A DNA stretch of 64,000 nt from Acidimicrobiaceae bacterium (lineage in GTDB: Bacteria > Actinomycetota > Acidimicrobiia > Acidimicrobiales > Poriferisodalaceae), in contig PBKA01000003.1 in assembly GCA_002721305.1 (NCBI GenBank), forward strand, positions 62,001-126,000, given 5' to 3'. The notes beneath the pieces were generated by a model. That model saw nothing but the letters and a program-made list of their open reading frames with translations, did no database searches and had not been told where the DNA came from. Position 1 is the first letter of the stretch. Each line of letters starts with the position of its first letter. The translations under genes and the position numbers were made by a program. This document shows, piece after piece, positions 9,336 to 19,340 of this stretch.

Positions 9336-11024
9336 TTACTGTGATCCCGCTTGAAAGGGAACGCCGCCCACTACTGTGCCCCACACTTGGATGTTCTTTA
9401 GCTCTTCGGGCTCTACTTCGTATGGGTCACTCTCCAAAACCGTGAAGTCGGCCAATTTGCCGTTTTCGAGCGAACCTATTTCGTTATCCATGAGTAGCTG
9501 GTGTGCAGCATCAATTGTGCAGGCTTGAAGTGCTTTGTGAACACCGATCCGCTCCTCAGGTCCGAGAATGTTGCCAGATGCGGTCAATCTGTTGACAGCG
9601 CACCAGATGGTGTGGAGTTGTCCCATTGGAGTGATGGGTGCATCACTGTGAATTGAAAATTTGACCCCTTCTCTTTCTGCTGTGGCGCATCCATCCATCT
9701 TCTCGGCACGCGGGCTGCCCACTGTGATGGTCGCATGCTGATCACCCCAATAGAAAATGTGGTTGGCGAAGATGTTGGCGTTCATTCCGAGCTCGGACAT
9801 TTTTTTGTATTGCTGTTCTGTGGTCAATTGACAGTGTTGGACCGTGTGTCGATGATCTTCTCGGGGGTGGGTCTGGAGAGCGGCGTCAACCGCGTCGATG
9901 AATACTTGGGCAGCTTCGTCGCCGTTGCAGTGGCAATGCACCGTCAGACCGGCTTGGTGGTAAGCACTCACTATGTCGGGCATCTGTTCTGGTGGGATCA
10001 ACCACAAACCATTGCCGGGATGACCCGGCGGAGGATCGAGGTAGTGAGGGTGTGAGATACGAGCAGTGAAGCCTTGTATCGATCCATCGAGGACTATTTT
10101 TACAATGCCGAAACGGAGCTTCGCCGATTCTTCGTGTTCTCTGAGGTGAACTGCTTTTTCGGCCATATCGCGAATGTTCGCCGGCGTTCCGTCTGAGCCG
10201 AAGTTACCGAAAGCAACGACGACACGGATGGGGTATTGGGGATCGTCTGTGGCCTGTCTCCATGCTTCAAGTTGACCCTCCATTGCCAAACGGGTGGTTC
10301 CTAGATCTGCGGCGGTAGTGACCCCGCAGTTGCGCGCCTCGAGTGCGTAGCTCCATTTAGCTTCTGAGGACATCATCGCTATAAAGATAGTTGCGAGCCC
10401 GTCGCTAGCCAGCGACATGGCTGCCGGTTCCTGTAGCTCGCCGTTCGGGACGCCGCTATCGTCCTTGGCTACTCCGGGTGTCGGCGTGTGCTGATCAATG
10501 CCAGACTGGCGCATCATCTCCGAGTTGACGGTTGCTAGGTGACCGCTGGCGTGAAACACAAAAATCGGTCGCTTCGTCGAAACCTGATCGAGGTGTTTTG
10601 CTACTAGTCGTTCCCCTTGAAGAAATATCGGGTCTAACCCCCAGGCGACCAATGTTTGGTCTGGGTCAACCATTTCCTGATCGCATTGAATGAGGCGTTG
10701 TAACACCGAGTCCACATCTTGACATCCGCTCCAAACTCGACCTGTGGGGTCGCTTCGCTCGTAGAACCCGACATATGGGAACTCCCAAAGAGCGCCGGAC
10801 ATGACATGAGAATGTGCTTCGACGAAGCCCGGAAGTAAGATTTTGTTTCCGAACCGCTCGTCGACTTCCGTCTGCGGGAAATCAAGGAAGTCCTCTCGGT
10901 CACCGACCCCGACGATCCGATCGCCTTGAACGGCGATAGCTGTCGCAAAAGGCTGAGTGGGGTCCATCGTGTGAACCTTCTTGGCTGTAAAGATCCTGAC
11001 AGGTGCGTCAGTCATCGAAACCAA
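9336..11024 (-). CDS. Amidohydrolase family protein (YtcJ-like, Amidohydro_3)
   Basis: 562 residues from the TTG at 11024; ATG at 11015 is an equally good start. The N-terminal beta-sandwich leads to VEAHSHVMSG with the HxH metal motif, and SIHSDAPITPM supplies the catalytic Asp near residue 440. LADFTVLESDPYEV closes the composite domain. YtcJ-like enzymes hydrolyse amides or related C-N bonds, usually of unknown substrates. It is followed after 29 bp by the CobW-type GTPase, suggesting metal delivery to this enzyme. Confidence 0.87.
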   Translation of the reverse strand: MVSMTDAPVRIFTAKKVHTMDPTQPFATAIAVQGDRIVGVGDREDFLDFPQTEVDERFGNKILLPGFVEAHSHVMSGALWEFPYVGFYERSDPTGRVWSGCQDVDSVLQRLIQCDQEMVDPDQTLVAWGLDPIFLQGERLVAKHLDQVSTKRPIFVFHASGHLATVNSEMMRQSGIDQHTPTPGVAKDDSGVPNGELQEPAAMSLASDGLATIFIAMMSSEAKWSYALEARNCGVTTAADLGTTRLAMEGQLEAWRQATDDPQYPIRVVVAFGNFGSDGTPANIRDMAEKAVHLREHEESAKLRFGIVKIVLDGSIQGFTARISHPHYLDPPPGHPGNGLWLIPPEQMPDIVSAYHQAGLTVHCHCNGDEAAQVFIDAVDAALQTHPREDHRHTVQHCQLTTEQQYKKMSELGMNANIFANHIFYWGDQHATITVGSPRAEKMDGCATAEREGVKFSIHSDAPITPMGQLHTIWCAVNRLTASGNILGPEERIGVHKALQACTIDAAHQLLMDNEIGSLENGKLADFTVLESDPYEVEPEELKNIQVWGTVVGGVPFQAGSQ

Positions 11025-11235
11025 CTTGATTGTCCGCGCGTCGACGCGGCTCCAAAGACGTTGAATAAGTCGACATTCCAGAGATCCTAAGCACTCTCAG
11101 TCAAGTTCGCTAGGCCCGCGGCGTGAGTTCCCGAGGGACACTCGCGCGGCAAAAATTTTGCACATCTCTACTTCTTCGGCCAAGGTCGCTGTCTGACTGC
11201 TAGAACCGGAGCCTAAGGGGACGATGGAGGGCGTG

Positions 11236-13035
11236 ATGCGAGACAGCGACGTGACGAAGCTGAGGTCCGCGGCTTGGTTCGATATTCCAGGTGATCCGCT
11301 GATGACCGCTTTGTATCTAGAGCGATACGTAAATTTCGGTTTAACAAGAGACGAACTTCAGTCAGGTAAACCCATCATTGGAATCGCTCAAACCGGCTCT
11401 GACCTATCGCCGTGCAATCGGCATCACCTCGAACTCGCGAAGCGAGTTCGGGAGGGAATTCGCGAGGCCGGTGGCATTTGTTTCGAGTTTCCAGTTCACC
11501 CGATCCAAGAAACAGGAAAACGTCCTACCGCGTCCCTAGACCGCAATTTGGCCTACTTGGGTTTAGTCGAGATACTTCAGGGGTACCCACTTGATGGTGT
11601 GGTGCTGACCATCGGATGCGACAAGACAACGCCGGCATGTCTGATGGCCGCGGCAACAGTCAATATTCCTGCTATCGCCTTGTCAGTGGGACCGATGCTG
11701 AACGGGTGGCACCAGGGCGAACGTACTGGCTCGGGAACAATTGTCTGGAAAGCTAGAGAACTTCACGCCGCGGGAGAAATTGACGACGGCGAGTTTGCAG
11801 ACTTGGTGGCTTCCTCCGCGACGTCAACGGGCTATTGCTCAACCATGGGCACTGCCACAACCATGAACTCGCTGACTGAAGCACTGGGCATGCAACTCCC
11901 CGGGTCCGCGGCAATACCTGCTCCGTACCGCGAGAGAGCTCAAATCGCTTACAAGACAGGTCTGCAGATAGTGGATCTGGTTGAACAGGATGTGCGTCCA
12001 TCAGACATCATGACCCGAGAGGCATTTGAGAATGCCATCGTGGTCAATTCCGCTATTGGCGGTTCAACTAACGCTCCCATTCACCTAAACGCTATCGCTC
12101 GTCATCTCTCGGTCCCGCTGGACAACAACGACTGGCAAAAACTGGGATTACACGTGCCGCTAATCGTCAACATGCAACCTGCAGGTGAGTACCTCGGCGA
12201 AGACTATTTTCACGCTGGGGGCGTCCCTGCGGTCGTGAACCAGTTGATGGGCGCCGGGCTGCTGCCACACCCAGACGCCCTTACGGTCAACGGTGCGACC
12301 ATCCGCGACAACTGCTCTGGAGCCGAAGTGCTCGATACGAGAGTTATTTGGCCCGTGAAGGCACCGATGGTGGTCGATGCTGGGTTCGTCCATCTTTCAG
12401 GAAACCTCTTCGATAGCGCCATCATGAAAACAAGTGTGATTAGCGAAGAATTCCGAACTCGGTATCTTTCCAATCCTGATGATCCCGATGCGTTCGAAGG
12501 AAAGGCAGTTGTTTTCGAAGGACCGGAGGATTACCACAGTCGAATCGATGACCCTTCTCTGGAAATAGACGAAAATTCCATGCTCATCATTCGAGGCGCA
12601 GGCCCCGTCGGATATCCAGGGGGCGCTGAAGTCGTCAACATGCAGCCTCCAGCAGCCTTGCTAGTGAGGGGTGTGCACTCGTTGCCATGCATCGGTGACG
12701 GGCGCCAATCGGGGACATCTGGTTCGCCGTCAATCCTCAACGCATCGCCGGAAGCAGCAGCCGGAGGAGGATTGGCGATCCTTAAGACCGGTGACCAGAT
12801 CCGCATTGATCTGCGACTTGGAACGGCCAACATGTTGATTTCGGATAAGGAACTGGAGCAGAGGCGGCGTGACCTTGAAGAGTCTGGGGGCTTCCAATTC
12901 CCTGAAAGTCATACCCCCTGGCAGGAGATTCAACGCGGTATGGTCGGACAGTTCGACGAAGGAATGGTGTTGAAACCTGCCGTGAAATATCAGGACACTG
13001 CCCGCACGTTTGGACCCCCGCGAAACAACCATTAG
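11236..13035 (+). CDS. IlvD/Edd-family dehydratase, pentonate (L-arabinonate) dehydratase type
   Basis: 599 residues from ATG 11236, which has GGAGGG four bases upstream; ATG 11224 is also possible. [2Fe-2S] cysteines are visible at C60 (SDLSPCN), C128 (IGCDKT) and C201 (TGYCST), with the Lys at 130 that is carbamylated to bind Mg2+. These positions are one more than those I recall for the structurally known Rhizobium L-arabinonate dehydratase (59, 127, 200), supporting a sugar-acid dehydratase rather than the branched-chain IlvD enzyme. It would convert an aldonate to a 2-keto-3-deoxy acid. No dedicated sugar-acid pathway genes follow, so the substrate is uncertain. Confidence 0.88.
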   Translation: MRDSDVTKLRSAAWFDIPGDPLMTALYLERYVNFGLTRDELQSGKPIIGIAQTGSDLSPCNRHHLELAKRVREGIREAGGICFEFPVHPIQETGKRPTASLDRNLAYLGLVEILQGYPLDGVVLTIGCDKTTPACLMAAATVNIPAIALSVGPMLNGWHQGERTGSGTIVWKARELHAAGEIDDGEFADLVASSATSTGYCSTMGTATTMNSLTEALGMQLPGSAAIPAPYRERAQIAYKTGLQIVDLVEQDVRPSDIMTREAFENAIVVNSAIGGSTNAPIHLNAIARHLSVPLDNNDWQKLGLHVPLIVNMQPAGEYLGEDYFHAGGVPAVVNQLMGAGLLPHPDALTVNGATIRDNCSGAEVLDTRVIWPVKAPMVVDAGFVHLSGNLFDSAIMKTSVISEEFRTRYLSNPDDPDAFEGKAVVFEGPEDYHSRIDDPSLEIDENSMLIIRGAGPVGYPGGAEVVNMQPPAALLVRGVHSLPCIGDGRQSGTSGSPSILNASPEAAAGGGLAILKTGDQIRIDLRLGTANMLISDKELEQRRRDLEESGGFQFPESHTPWQEIQRGMVGQFDEGMVLKPAVKYQDTARTFGPPRNNH

Positions 13036-13042
13036 AGGTCAA

Positions 13043-13972
13043 GTGCTACTAGCCATCTTTTTGCTGTTAATCGGTCTCATTGCACTCGTAAGAGCCGGCC
13101 CGCTCTTCGTTGATGGCGCAGTTCAATTAGCGCGGTCACTCAATATGAGTTCGGTAGTTATTGGTGCAATTGTTCTGGGTTTCGGAACTTCAGCACCAGA
13201 ACTAGTGGTATCTACCATTGCCGCATCACAAGGCGACCCCGCTTTGGGGGTTGGCAACATCGTGGGCTCCAATGTCGCGAATCTGTCCTTGGTGTTAGGC
13301 GTCGCAGCACTAGTGACTCCTATAGCCCTGACGTCTTCCGTAACGAGAAGACAGGCCCCACTGTCCATTGCCGCAGTAATAATTTTCGCTCTGTTGGTTT
13401 GGACCGGCGGCGAATTGACGAGAGGCGAAGGCGCGATCTTGTTAGTTCTCCTTGTGGCCGCGATGGTCGTCCTTATTAAGTCCCCAGCCGACAACGTGGT
13501 ACCGCTGCAAGGCCCTCAACAGACCTTAGGTCGGAGTCTGCTGCTCTCACTACTGGGGTTAGGTGGGGTCCTGATAGGCGCCCAGCTCACCGTTTCAGGT
13601 GCAACGAGACTTGCCGATGAGTGGGGGCTCAGCGGCGGCTTTATTGGATTTTCCATTGTCGCTTTAGGAACCTCGTTACCCGAGTTGGTCACCGCCGTCG
13701 CAGCAGCACGAAAGAAAGAAGCGGGACTCATAGTGGGCAACCTTTTCGGGTCCAATCTGTTCAACGGTTTAGCCGGCGGGGCTGCTATCGGCCTAGTCGG
13801 CGCTGGGTCAATCGCCGATGCAAGACTCACCGGAGGTGGTCTAATAGCGATGGTCGGTGCTGTTGCTTTCGCTTACCTACAGGGGGCACGGAAACAACGC
13901 ATCGGGAAGCCCGACGCTTTGTTACTGCTCGCCATTTATGTAGCGGCGATGCTGTGGTTAGGCATCGGTTGA
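13043..13972 (+). CDS. Calcium/sodium antiporter (CaCA family, YrbG-like)
   Basis: 309 residues from GTG 13043, which has AGAGG 4 nt upstream and begins 7 bp after the dehydratase stop; a TTG at 13010 would overlap that gene. About ten hydrophobic segments are arranged as two homologous halves. The alpha-repeat motifs GFGTSAPELV near residue 45 and ALGTSLPELV near residue 215 carry the ion-coordinating Glu. NIVGSNVANL and NLFGSNLFNG are the paired second motifs. An inner-membrane cation exchanger; the co-transcription with a dehydratase may be incidental. Confidence 0.92.
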   Translation: MLLAIFLLLIGLIALVRAGPLFVDGAVQLARSLNMSSVVIGAIVLGFGTSAPELVVSTIAASQGDPALGVGNIVGSNVANLSLVLGVAALVTPIALTSSVTRRQAPLSIAAVIIFALLVWTGGELTRGEGAILLVLLVAAMVVLIKSPADNVVPLQGPQQTLGRSLLLSLLGLGGVLIGAQLTVSGATRLADEWGLSGGFIGFSIVALGTSLPELVTAVAAARKKEAGLIVGNLFGSNLFNGLAGGAAIGLVGAGSIADARLTGGGLIAMVGAVAFAYLQGARKQRIGKPDALLLLAIYVAAMLWLGIG

Positions 13973-14066
13973 TGCCTTCTCGTTAGGCCTCATTTAGCTT
14001 CTGTCGCGTAGGCTCAAGCTTGTTGTTTGGGCTTTCAGTTCTAGACGACTCAAGATAGGAGCAGAA

Positions 14067-14756
14067 ATGTCAACGACAGTCATCACGGGCGCTAACCGAG
14101 GTATCGGACTGGAATTGGTGCGTCAATGCATCCAACGTGGCGACAAGGTCATAGCTGGTTGCAGAAACCCAGATGAGGCTCAAGAGCTCCGGGGCCTTGA
14201 ACCAGCGAATCTTCTGGCAATCGACGTCGGGGATGAGGAATCGGTTCGCTCCTTCAGCCAAGCAATAGACGAGCAGGTGGCTCTCCTGATCAATAACGCA
14301 GGCACAAGCATCACGAATCTAGGTTTCCAACGGGAGGACGTTGGAGTGATGGACGCTCCCGTCGACTTGACGCTGGACATGATCAGAATCAATGGCCTCA
14401 GCGCGGCCACCGTAACAAGAAGTCTCTCGGGGCGTTTCGACTCAGGGAGTCAAGTGGTCAACATCACTAGCCAAATAGGTTCCATGGTCGTGGGAGCAAA
14501 TTTCAATGATTTGCCATATGCGACGTCCAAGGCAGTGATGAACATGGTTACGGTACAACTCGCCACTCAACTCAAAGACAAAGGTGTTTCGGTGGTCGCT
14601 TTTCATCCAGGGTGGGTGAGAACCGATATGGGTGGCTCAAGTGCTGACATAAGTGTCGAGGAATCAGCCAGCGGAATTCTTGCGACGTTGAAAACTTTTC
14701 CACATGAAGATACGGGGGCCTTCTTGAGGTGGGACGGCTCAGTTCATCCTTGGTAA
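14067..14756 (+). CDS. SDR-family oxidoreductase
   Basis: 229 residues. Cofactor motif GANRGIG at residues 8-14, NNAGTS near 77 and active-site YATSKA near 152 define a classical short-chain dehydrogenase. Overall it resembles the C-factor/sniffer-like subgroup. AGGAG lies 7 nt before the ATG. It precedes the alpha/beta hydrolase gene by 39 bp, but that gene has its own leaderless-type promoter. Confidence 0.88.
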   Translation: MSTTVITGANRGIGLELVRQCIQRGDKVIAGCRNPDEAQELRGLEPANLLAIDVGDEESVRSFSQAIDEQVALLINNAGTSITNLGFQREDVGVMDAPVDLTLDMIRINGLSAATVTRSLSGRFDSGSQVVNITSQIGSMVVGANFNDLPYATSKAVMNMVTVQLATQLKDKGVSVVAFHPGWVRTDMGGSSADISVEESASGILATLKTFPHEDTGAFLRWDGSVHPW

Positions 14757-14781
14757 CTGAACAAGATCGATTCGAGCAGCC

Positions 14782-14787
14782 TAAGAT
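14782..14787 (+). promoter_or_regulatory. Leaderless -10 box TAAGAT
   Basis: TAAGAT ends 8 nt before GTG 14796, and no Shine-Dalgarno sequence is present. Confidence 0.5.
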
Positions 14788-14795
14788 CGCTCGCC

Positions 14796-15677
14796 GTGCG
14801 CACTGTTCAAATCGAGGCCAGCGACGGCCTCCGTCTGGTAGCTGACGAATGGGGTGATCCTTCGAGTCCATCGGTGTTGATGTGTCACGGCGCTGGACAA
14901 AATCGGTATGCGTGGAAATCTTCCGCTGAAATCTTGTCACAGCGCGGGTGGTTCGTGACCACGCTCGACGCTCGAGGCCATGGCGACAGTGACTGGTCCC
15001 CTGAAAGCAAGTACGACTCGGAAGACATCGGGCGAGATATTGCCGTCGTACTCGAGAGGTTCGACTCCCCTCCGGCCGTAGTGGGCGCTTCGATGGGCGG
15101 GATGGCAAGCCTCGCCGCTCAGCGCGCTTCCCAGCGCCAGTTGTACAAAGCAGTGGTTCTGGTCGACATCACCCCTCACTTCGATATGGAGGGTGCGAGC
15201 AAGATCATCGACTTTATGTCTGGTAACCCCGATGGTTTTGCCAGCCTCGAAGACGCGGCGGACGCTATCTCTGCCTACAACCCTCACCGCAGTCGCCCGT
15301 CAAATCCTTCGGGGTTGGCTCGGGTCCTGCAACAACGGCCGGATGGGCGATGGGTGTGGAAATGGGATCCCGCTTATGTCACCTCCAAGCCCGGATTTGA
15401 TACCGGCGACCAGTCAGTCCTAGCGACCCATATGGAACGCGTCAGCAAGGTCATGACCGAAGGCATGCTTGCGACCACCGTTCCGATACTTCTTGTGCGG
15501 GGAGGACAATCGGAACTCGTTACTCCTGAAGCCGTCAAGAGCTTTCTCGATTTGGTACCTGATGCAGAATTCGTGGATGTAGCAGGTACGGGCCACATGG
15601 TCGCTGGAGATGACAACGACGCATTTACCGAGGCCGTTGCTGCGTTCTTAGCTCGCCATCACCCAGTCAGCGCTTAA
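14796..15677 (+). CDS. Alpha/beta-fold hydrolase
   Basis: 293 residues. Oxyanion segment CHGAGQNRYAW near residue 30, nucleophile elbow GASMGG near residue 97, and catalytic His in GTGHMVAGD near residue 270. Starts with GTG. The size and layout fit esterases, lactonases and C-C hydrolases of the epoxide-hydrolase-like group; specificity cannot be told. It converges with the sulfatase gene, leaving 9 bp. Confidence 0.88.
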   Translation: MRTVQIEASDGLRLVADEWGDPSSPSVLMCHGAGQNRYAWKSSAEILSQRGWFVTTLDARGHGDSDWSPESKYDSEDIGRDIAVVLERFDSPPAVVGASMGGMASLAAQRASQRQLYKAVVLVDITPHFDMEGASKIIDFMSGNPDGFASLEDAADAISAYNPHRSRPSNPSGLARVLQQRPDGRWVWKWDPAYVTSKPGFDTGDQSVLATHMERVSKVMTEGMLATTVPILLVRGGQSELVTPEAVKSFLDLVPDAEFVDVAGTGHMVAGDDNDAFTEAVAAFLARHHPVSA

Positions 15678-15686
15678 GCAAAGCTT

Positions 15687-17249
15687 TTAGCCGTATGAGG
15701 GATCTACTGGGGCTCCACGCGCCCCATCAGCACTGCTGATAAACGCATCGGTCATCTCTTCCATGAGTTTTTGCCGGAGAGGCTCATCTGTCTGCGACAA
15801 CTCAGTTCTTTCCAAAGGATCCTCTGAGTTGTCAAACAACATTTGGTGTCCGTCGCTGTTGCGTGTGTAGCGCGCTTCTTTGGTGACCAATGTTCTTGTT
15901 TTGGCTGGAGCCGACATTCGCGAAGCGAGCAGTTCAGGAAAGTCCTCCTCAATGAGAACATGATCTCTGACAGATGCGTGCGGATCGTTCAATATTGGAA
16001 CGAGGCTGACCCCTTGGATACCGTCATACGCCTCGATGTCACAGAGTTCCATCAAGGTGGGGCCGAGATCCATACTGCAGGCCAATGACTCTGTGCGTCC
16101 TTGTTTAAATCCTGGCGCGACGATGAACATCGGAACGTGCTGCGTTCCGCGAAAGGGCATCGATCCCTTGAGCATCAGACCGTGTTCACCCATCATGTCG
16201 CCATGGTCTGAGGTGAAAACGATGATTGTTTCATCAAGCTTCCGTAGTCGATCCAACGTTGCGATAACCCGACCGACTGCCTCATCGATCATCCCAATCA
16301 TCCCGTAGGTCGCGGCTATCGCTTCTCGAACTAGCCCATGATCACCTCCCACTCCGCAGGGCTGCACCCAGACGCGCTGGTCGCTCGGATGTCGGCCGTG
16401 AGCCTGTTGAAGGTGGGGTGGCAAAAAGTCAGGTGGGTCATCGATCGATTCCGGCAGACTCATTTCGGACGCGTGGTACTGATCGAACCAAAGCCCCGGC
16501 GGCGCCATTGGGTGGTGAGGGTCAGGGAATGAGGACCAAGCTAGAAAGGGGCGATCCTGACTCACAGCCTCTTCAATAAAGGCAATTGTCCGGTCAGCAA
16601 CAAACGTCGTCGAATGAAATTCCGCTTCATACGGGGCTCGGTATATTTGCCACCAACTTTTGGACCTATCAAGGGCCGGTGACTCATCTGTCATAGGGAC
16701 AACAAGGTCTTCATATCGCCCACCCTTTTCAAGTGCCCAGTTCAAATGATGGCCGCGAACAGAAGATCCGTGTTCAAGACTAAATTCGACATGATCAAAG
16801 CCGTAATAGTCTTCGACGGGTGAAGGTTTGCCATCCAAATACTCTTCGAAATCTTCAAGGCAGTCCCACCCGGACTGATGGTGGGCTGTAGAGAAAACTC
16901 CACTAGTCCTAGCCGGCACAACTGAGTTGCGGCTGGGGCCGTGTTGAAGGTGAGACTTACCTATGAGAGCGGTGCGATAGCCGGCTGCTCGGAATCGACG
17001 GACGAAGGTATTCGAATTCCAGTCGAGTGAGCGATCGTTGAAGATGCATCCGTGAGCACTCGGAAGCCGTCCTGTCATTATGCTCGACCGGTTCGGCATA
17101 CATATTGGATTAGCTACCCAGCCGTCATCGAAAACCATCCCCGTCTGAGCTACAGCGTCAAGGTTGGGTGTACGCACAATTTCGTTGCCCATGAATCCCA
17201 CATGGTCGGCGCGTTGCTGGTCGGTAATAAAGAACAAGACATTTGTCAC
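15687..17249 (-). CDS. Type I sulfatase (formylglycine-dependent)
   Basis: 520 residues. The sulfatase signature is C50-M-P-N-R54, in which Cys50 would be converted to formylglycine by a maturase encoded elsewhere. Metal-site residues are seen in FITDQQ at the N-terminus and FTSDHGDMMGEHG near residue 345; LIGKSHL supplies a catalytic Lys. No signal peptide is visible, so it is probably cytoplasmic, like choline-sulfatase-type enzymes. Starts with GTG, with AATTAT 6 nt upstream. It follows an MFS transporter gene by 42 bp, suggesting import and desulfation of a small sulfate ester. Confidence 0.9.
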   Translation of the reverse strand: MTNVLFFITDQQRADHVGFMGNEIVRTPNLDAVAQTGMVFDDGWVANPICMPNRSSIMTGRLPSAHGCIFNDRSLDWNSNTFVRRFRAAGYRTALIGKSHLQHGPSRNSVVPARTSGVFSTAHHQSGWDCLEDFEEYLDGKPSPVEDYYGFDHVEFSLEHGSSVRGHHLNWALEKGGRYEDLVVPMTDESPALDRSKSWWQIYRAPYEAEFHSTTFVADRTIAFIEEAVSQDRPFLAWSSFPDPHHPMAPPGLWFDQYHASEMSLPESIDDPPDFLPPHLQQAHGRHPSDQRVWVQPCGVGGDHGLVREAIAATYGMIGMIDEAVGRVIATLDRLRKLDETIIVFTSDHGDMMGEHGLMLKGSMPFRGTQHVPMFIVAPGFKQGRTESLACSMDLGPTLMELCDIEAYDGIQGVSLVPILNDPHASVRDHVLIEEDFPELLASRMSAPAKTRTLVTKEARYTRNSDGHQMLFDNSEDPLERTELSQTDEPLRQKLMEEMTDAFISSADGARGAPVDPSYG

Positions 17250-17291
17250 ACGGCCATAATTACCTACCGCACGCGCGCAGCGCGCAAATTG

Positions 17292-18533
17292 CTAGGTGAT
17301 CGCGGGATTCTTGCTTCTCCATGTGAGAAGAACTGGTAGTCCCATTGCCGCAAGGACCGCAGCTCCATAAAAGGCCGCGACGGTAGTACCACTGAGCCAC
17401 GCCACAACCCCGAGTACCGGACCGCCAATTCCGCCTGACAATTCAAAGAACATAGTAAATGTGCTGGTCGCCTGAGCACGTTCGTTGGCAGGCACGCCAT
17501 CAACGGCCGCAACCATGAGGGCGGGGAATAGCAGTGATCCTCCGATCGCCAATATTGCCGCCCCTACAAACATCCCCGGTCGCGTCACAAAGCTACCCAT
17601 CACCACCATGCCGATAGACGAACCCATTAGAGCAATCGCCGCGGTTCTGATTGTCCCAAGGGTGTCCGGCAGGCGGCTGCACAAAAGTCGCAGGACCAAA
17701 ACCAGTAATCCGTAGAGTGCATAAATCGGTCCGACGTCACCCAGGGATCGTTCATCCATGAGCTTAGGCATGAACCCGTGCAAGGCTGGAAAAGTCATGA
17801 TGCCTAGTGCCATCACTATCCCCGGCCAAATAGCCGAGCGGTACAAGAGCGATCTAGTACCTGAGGTCTGGATCTCTGTCGGACCGACTTCCTGGCCTCG
17901 GACGAAATCTGGCAGCCAGCACGCAACGATCGCAGCTAAGCCCATGCATAGGCCGCCAACGACAAAGCCGCCGTCGAAGCCCCAGCGACCTACTGCCCAT
18001 TCCCCTAACCAAGGACCGAAGGCCATCCCTCCATATATCGCAACAGAGAAGTAGCTTGCCGCTTCCCCTCTCCGGTGTTCGGGTGCGAGGTCAGTTGTGA
18101 GAGTGACGGTACCCACGAAAAAGGCCCCTTGTACCGCACCCATGAGAAGACGCGCCATCAGTAAGGCGAAGTAGCTATCTACAAGTGCGTGCGCCGCCAA
18201 CACCCCGGCTGTCACAAAGGAGCCCCCTGCCACTAACAGGCGCCGACCTCTTCGGTCTCCCAAGCGGCCGATCCACGGACGGGCGAGAACCGCTGAAAAC
18301 GAGAACACTCCTAGGGCCAAGCCCACTTCAACATCTCCACCGTTCAGATCGCTCACGACGAATCGGGCAACGGTCGGAATAACAGATGAAAATCCCAGGG
18401 CAGAAAACAGCGCTGAGAGACACAGAACCCCGAAGTGGGGTGTCAGAAGGCGTTGATCCGGTACTTGGTTGTCTTTCGGTTCTTCATCTTGACGCACCGC
18501 GAAAACTGCGGGGCGGCGTTCCTCATGGATCAC
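17292..18533 (-). CDS. MFS transporter
   Basis: 413 residues with about 12 hydrophobic segments. The motif RPWIGRLGDRRGRR after segment 2 is the major-facilitator loop signature. The first 35 residues are polar and probably cytoplasmic. Start is GTG at 18533, 15 bp after the VOC gene, and the sulfatase follows. The operon suggests uptake of the sulfatase substrate or export of a product. Confidence 0.9.
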   Translation of the reverse strand: MIHEERRPAVFAVRQDEEPKDNQVPDQRLLTPHFGVLCLSALFSALGFSSVIPTVARFVVSDLNGGDVEVGLALGVFSFSAVLARPWIGRLGDRRGRRLLVAGGSFVTAGVLAAHALVDSYFALLMARLLMGAVQGAFFVGTVTLTTDLAPEHRRGEAASYFSVAIYGGMAFGPWLGEWAVGRWGFDGGFVVGGLCMGLAAIVACWLPDFVRGQEVGPTEIQTSGTRSLLYRSAIWPGIVMALGIMTFPALHGFMPKLMDERSLGDVGPIYALYGLLVLVLRLLCSRLPDTLGTIRTAAIALMGSSIGMVVMGSFVTRPGMFVGAAILAIGGSLLFPALMVAAVDGVPANERAQATSTFTMFFELSGGIGGPVLGVVAWLSGTTVAAFYGAAVLAAMGLPVLLTWRSKNPAIT

Positions 18534-18548
18534 TATGACTTTCGTTGG

Positions 18549-19232
18549 TTAGTCGACTTGTACCGGTGGTGTGGTTTCGCTGAACTTTTCCCACACAACT
18601 TCATCGGGCACCGCCATGACTTTCTCTAGCACACCGGGCGGATATTGCATATGAGGTTTAGTTTCGTCGAAGGGCGGATTGGGAAGCGGATCGTCTAATC
18701 GCTGGAACTGGCTGGGGGTCTTGAGTTTTTCCATCTCTTTTTCATCAATGCCGCAGAGGTCGCGGACTTCTGGGTCTACCCACGCCTCAGCGTCGATATT
18801 GCTACCGACACAAATTTCGAGACTGAGACCTTCAGGTCCTGCGAAATACATGGACTGAATGAAACCATGATCCAAAGGCCCCAGTACCTGAATTCCGTGT
18901 GATCGAATTCGGTCGCGAAGCTCTAGAAGCTCATCGAGATCATCGACGTTGAAAGCGACGTGCTGCATGACTCCTCTGGTAACCGGTTCTCCCCCATTGC
19001 CAGCGTGAGTTATCCCCCACTGAATCTCTTCGGCGTTATCAGGATGTTCAACGAACGCGACGTAGGAGTTCTCGGAGAGTTCAGCAAAGCCGTGATAGCA
19101 GCCACTAACGCCGTGCATCCAATAGAGGGCCTTGGTGGGGCATCCGAGCACCTCCGCAAAAAAGGTGAGCTGCGCTTTCATGTCGTTCGTGGAGATAGCC
19201 AAATGGTTAACGCCGTTGGGGTGAAGAGCCAT
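18549..19232 (-). CDS. VOC-superfamily protein (extradiol dioxygenase/glyoxalase-like)
   Basis: 227 residues. The N-terminal VNHLAISTNDMKAQLTFF strand-helix, a central MQHVAFNVDDLDELLELRD and FAGPEGLSLEIC are typical vicinal-oxygen-chelate elements, with His and Glu as possible metal ligands. The C-terminal 70 residues are an extension of unknown role. First gene of the VOC-MFS-sulfatase operon. Confidence 0.82.
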   Translation of the reverse strand: MALHPNGVNHLAISTNDMKAQLTFFAEVLGCPTKALYWMHGVSGCYHGFAELSENSYVAFVEHPDNAEEIQWGITHAGNGGEPVTRGVMQHVAFNVDDLDELLELRDRIRSHGIQVLGPLDHGFIQSMYFAGPEGLSLEICVGSNIDAEAWVDPEVRDLCGIDEKEMEKLKTPSQFQRLDDPLPNPPFDETKPHMQYPPGVLEKVMAVPDEVVWEKFSETTPPVQVD

Positions 19233-19238
19233 GTCTTT

Positions 19239-19244
19239 ATGGTA
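19239..19244 (-). promoter_or_regulatory. Leaderless -10 box TACCAT
   Basis: On the minus strand TACCAT ends 6 nt before ATG 19232. It would drive the VOC-MFS-sulfatase operon. Confidence 0.5.
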
Positions 19245-19327
19245 GGCCTCCCAACGATCATCTAGCTATTGAGACCCTCTGGTCACACAGCGCGAGCAAT
19301 CCGATGCAGGGGAACCCATATAGGCCA

Positions 19328-19333
19328 TAGGCT
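19328..19333 (+). promoter_or_regulatory. Leaderless -10 box TAGGCT
   Basis: TAGGCT ends 7 nt before ATG 19341 and supports that start over one at 19269. Confidence 0.5.
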
Positions 19334-19340
19334 GGCAGCT

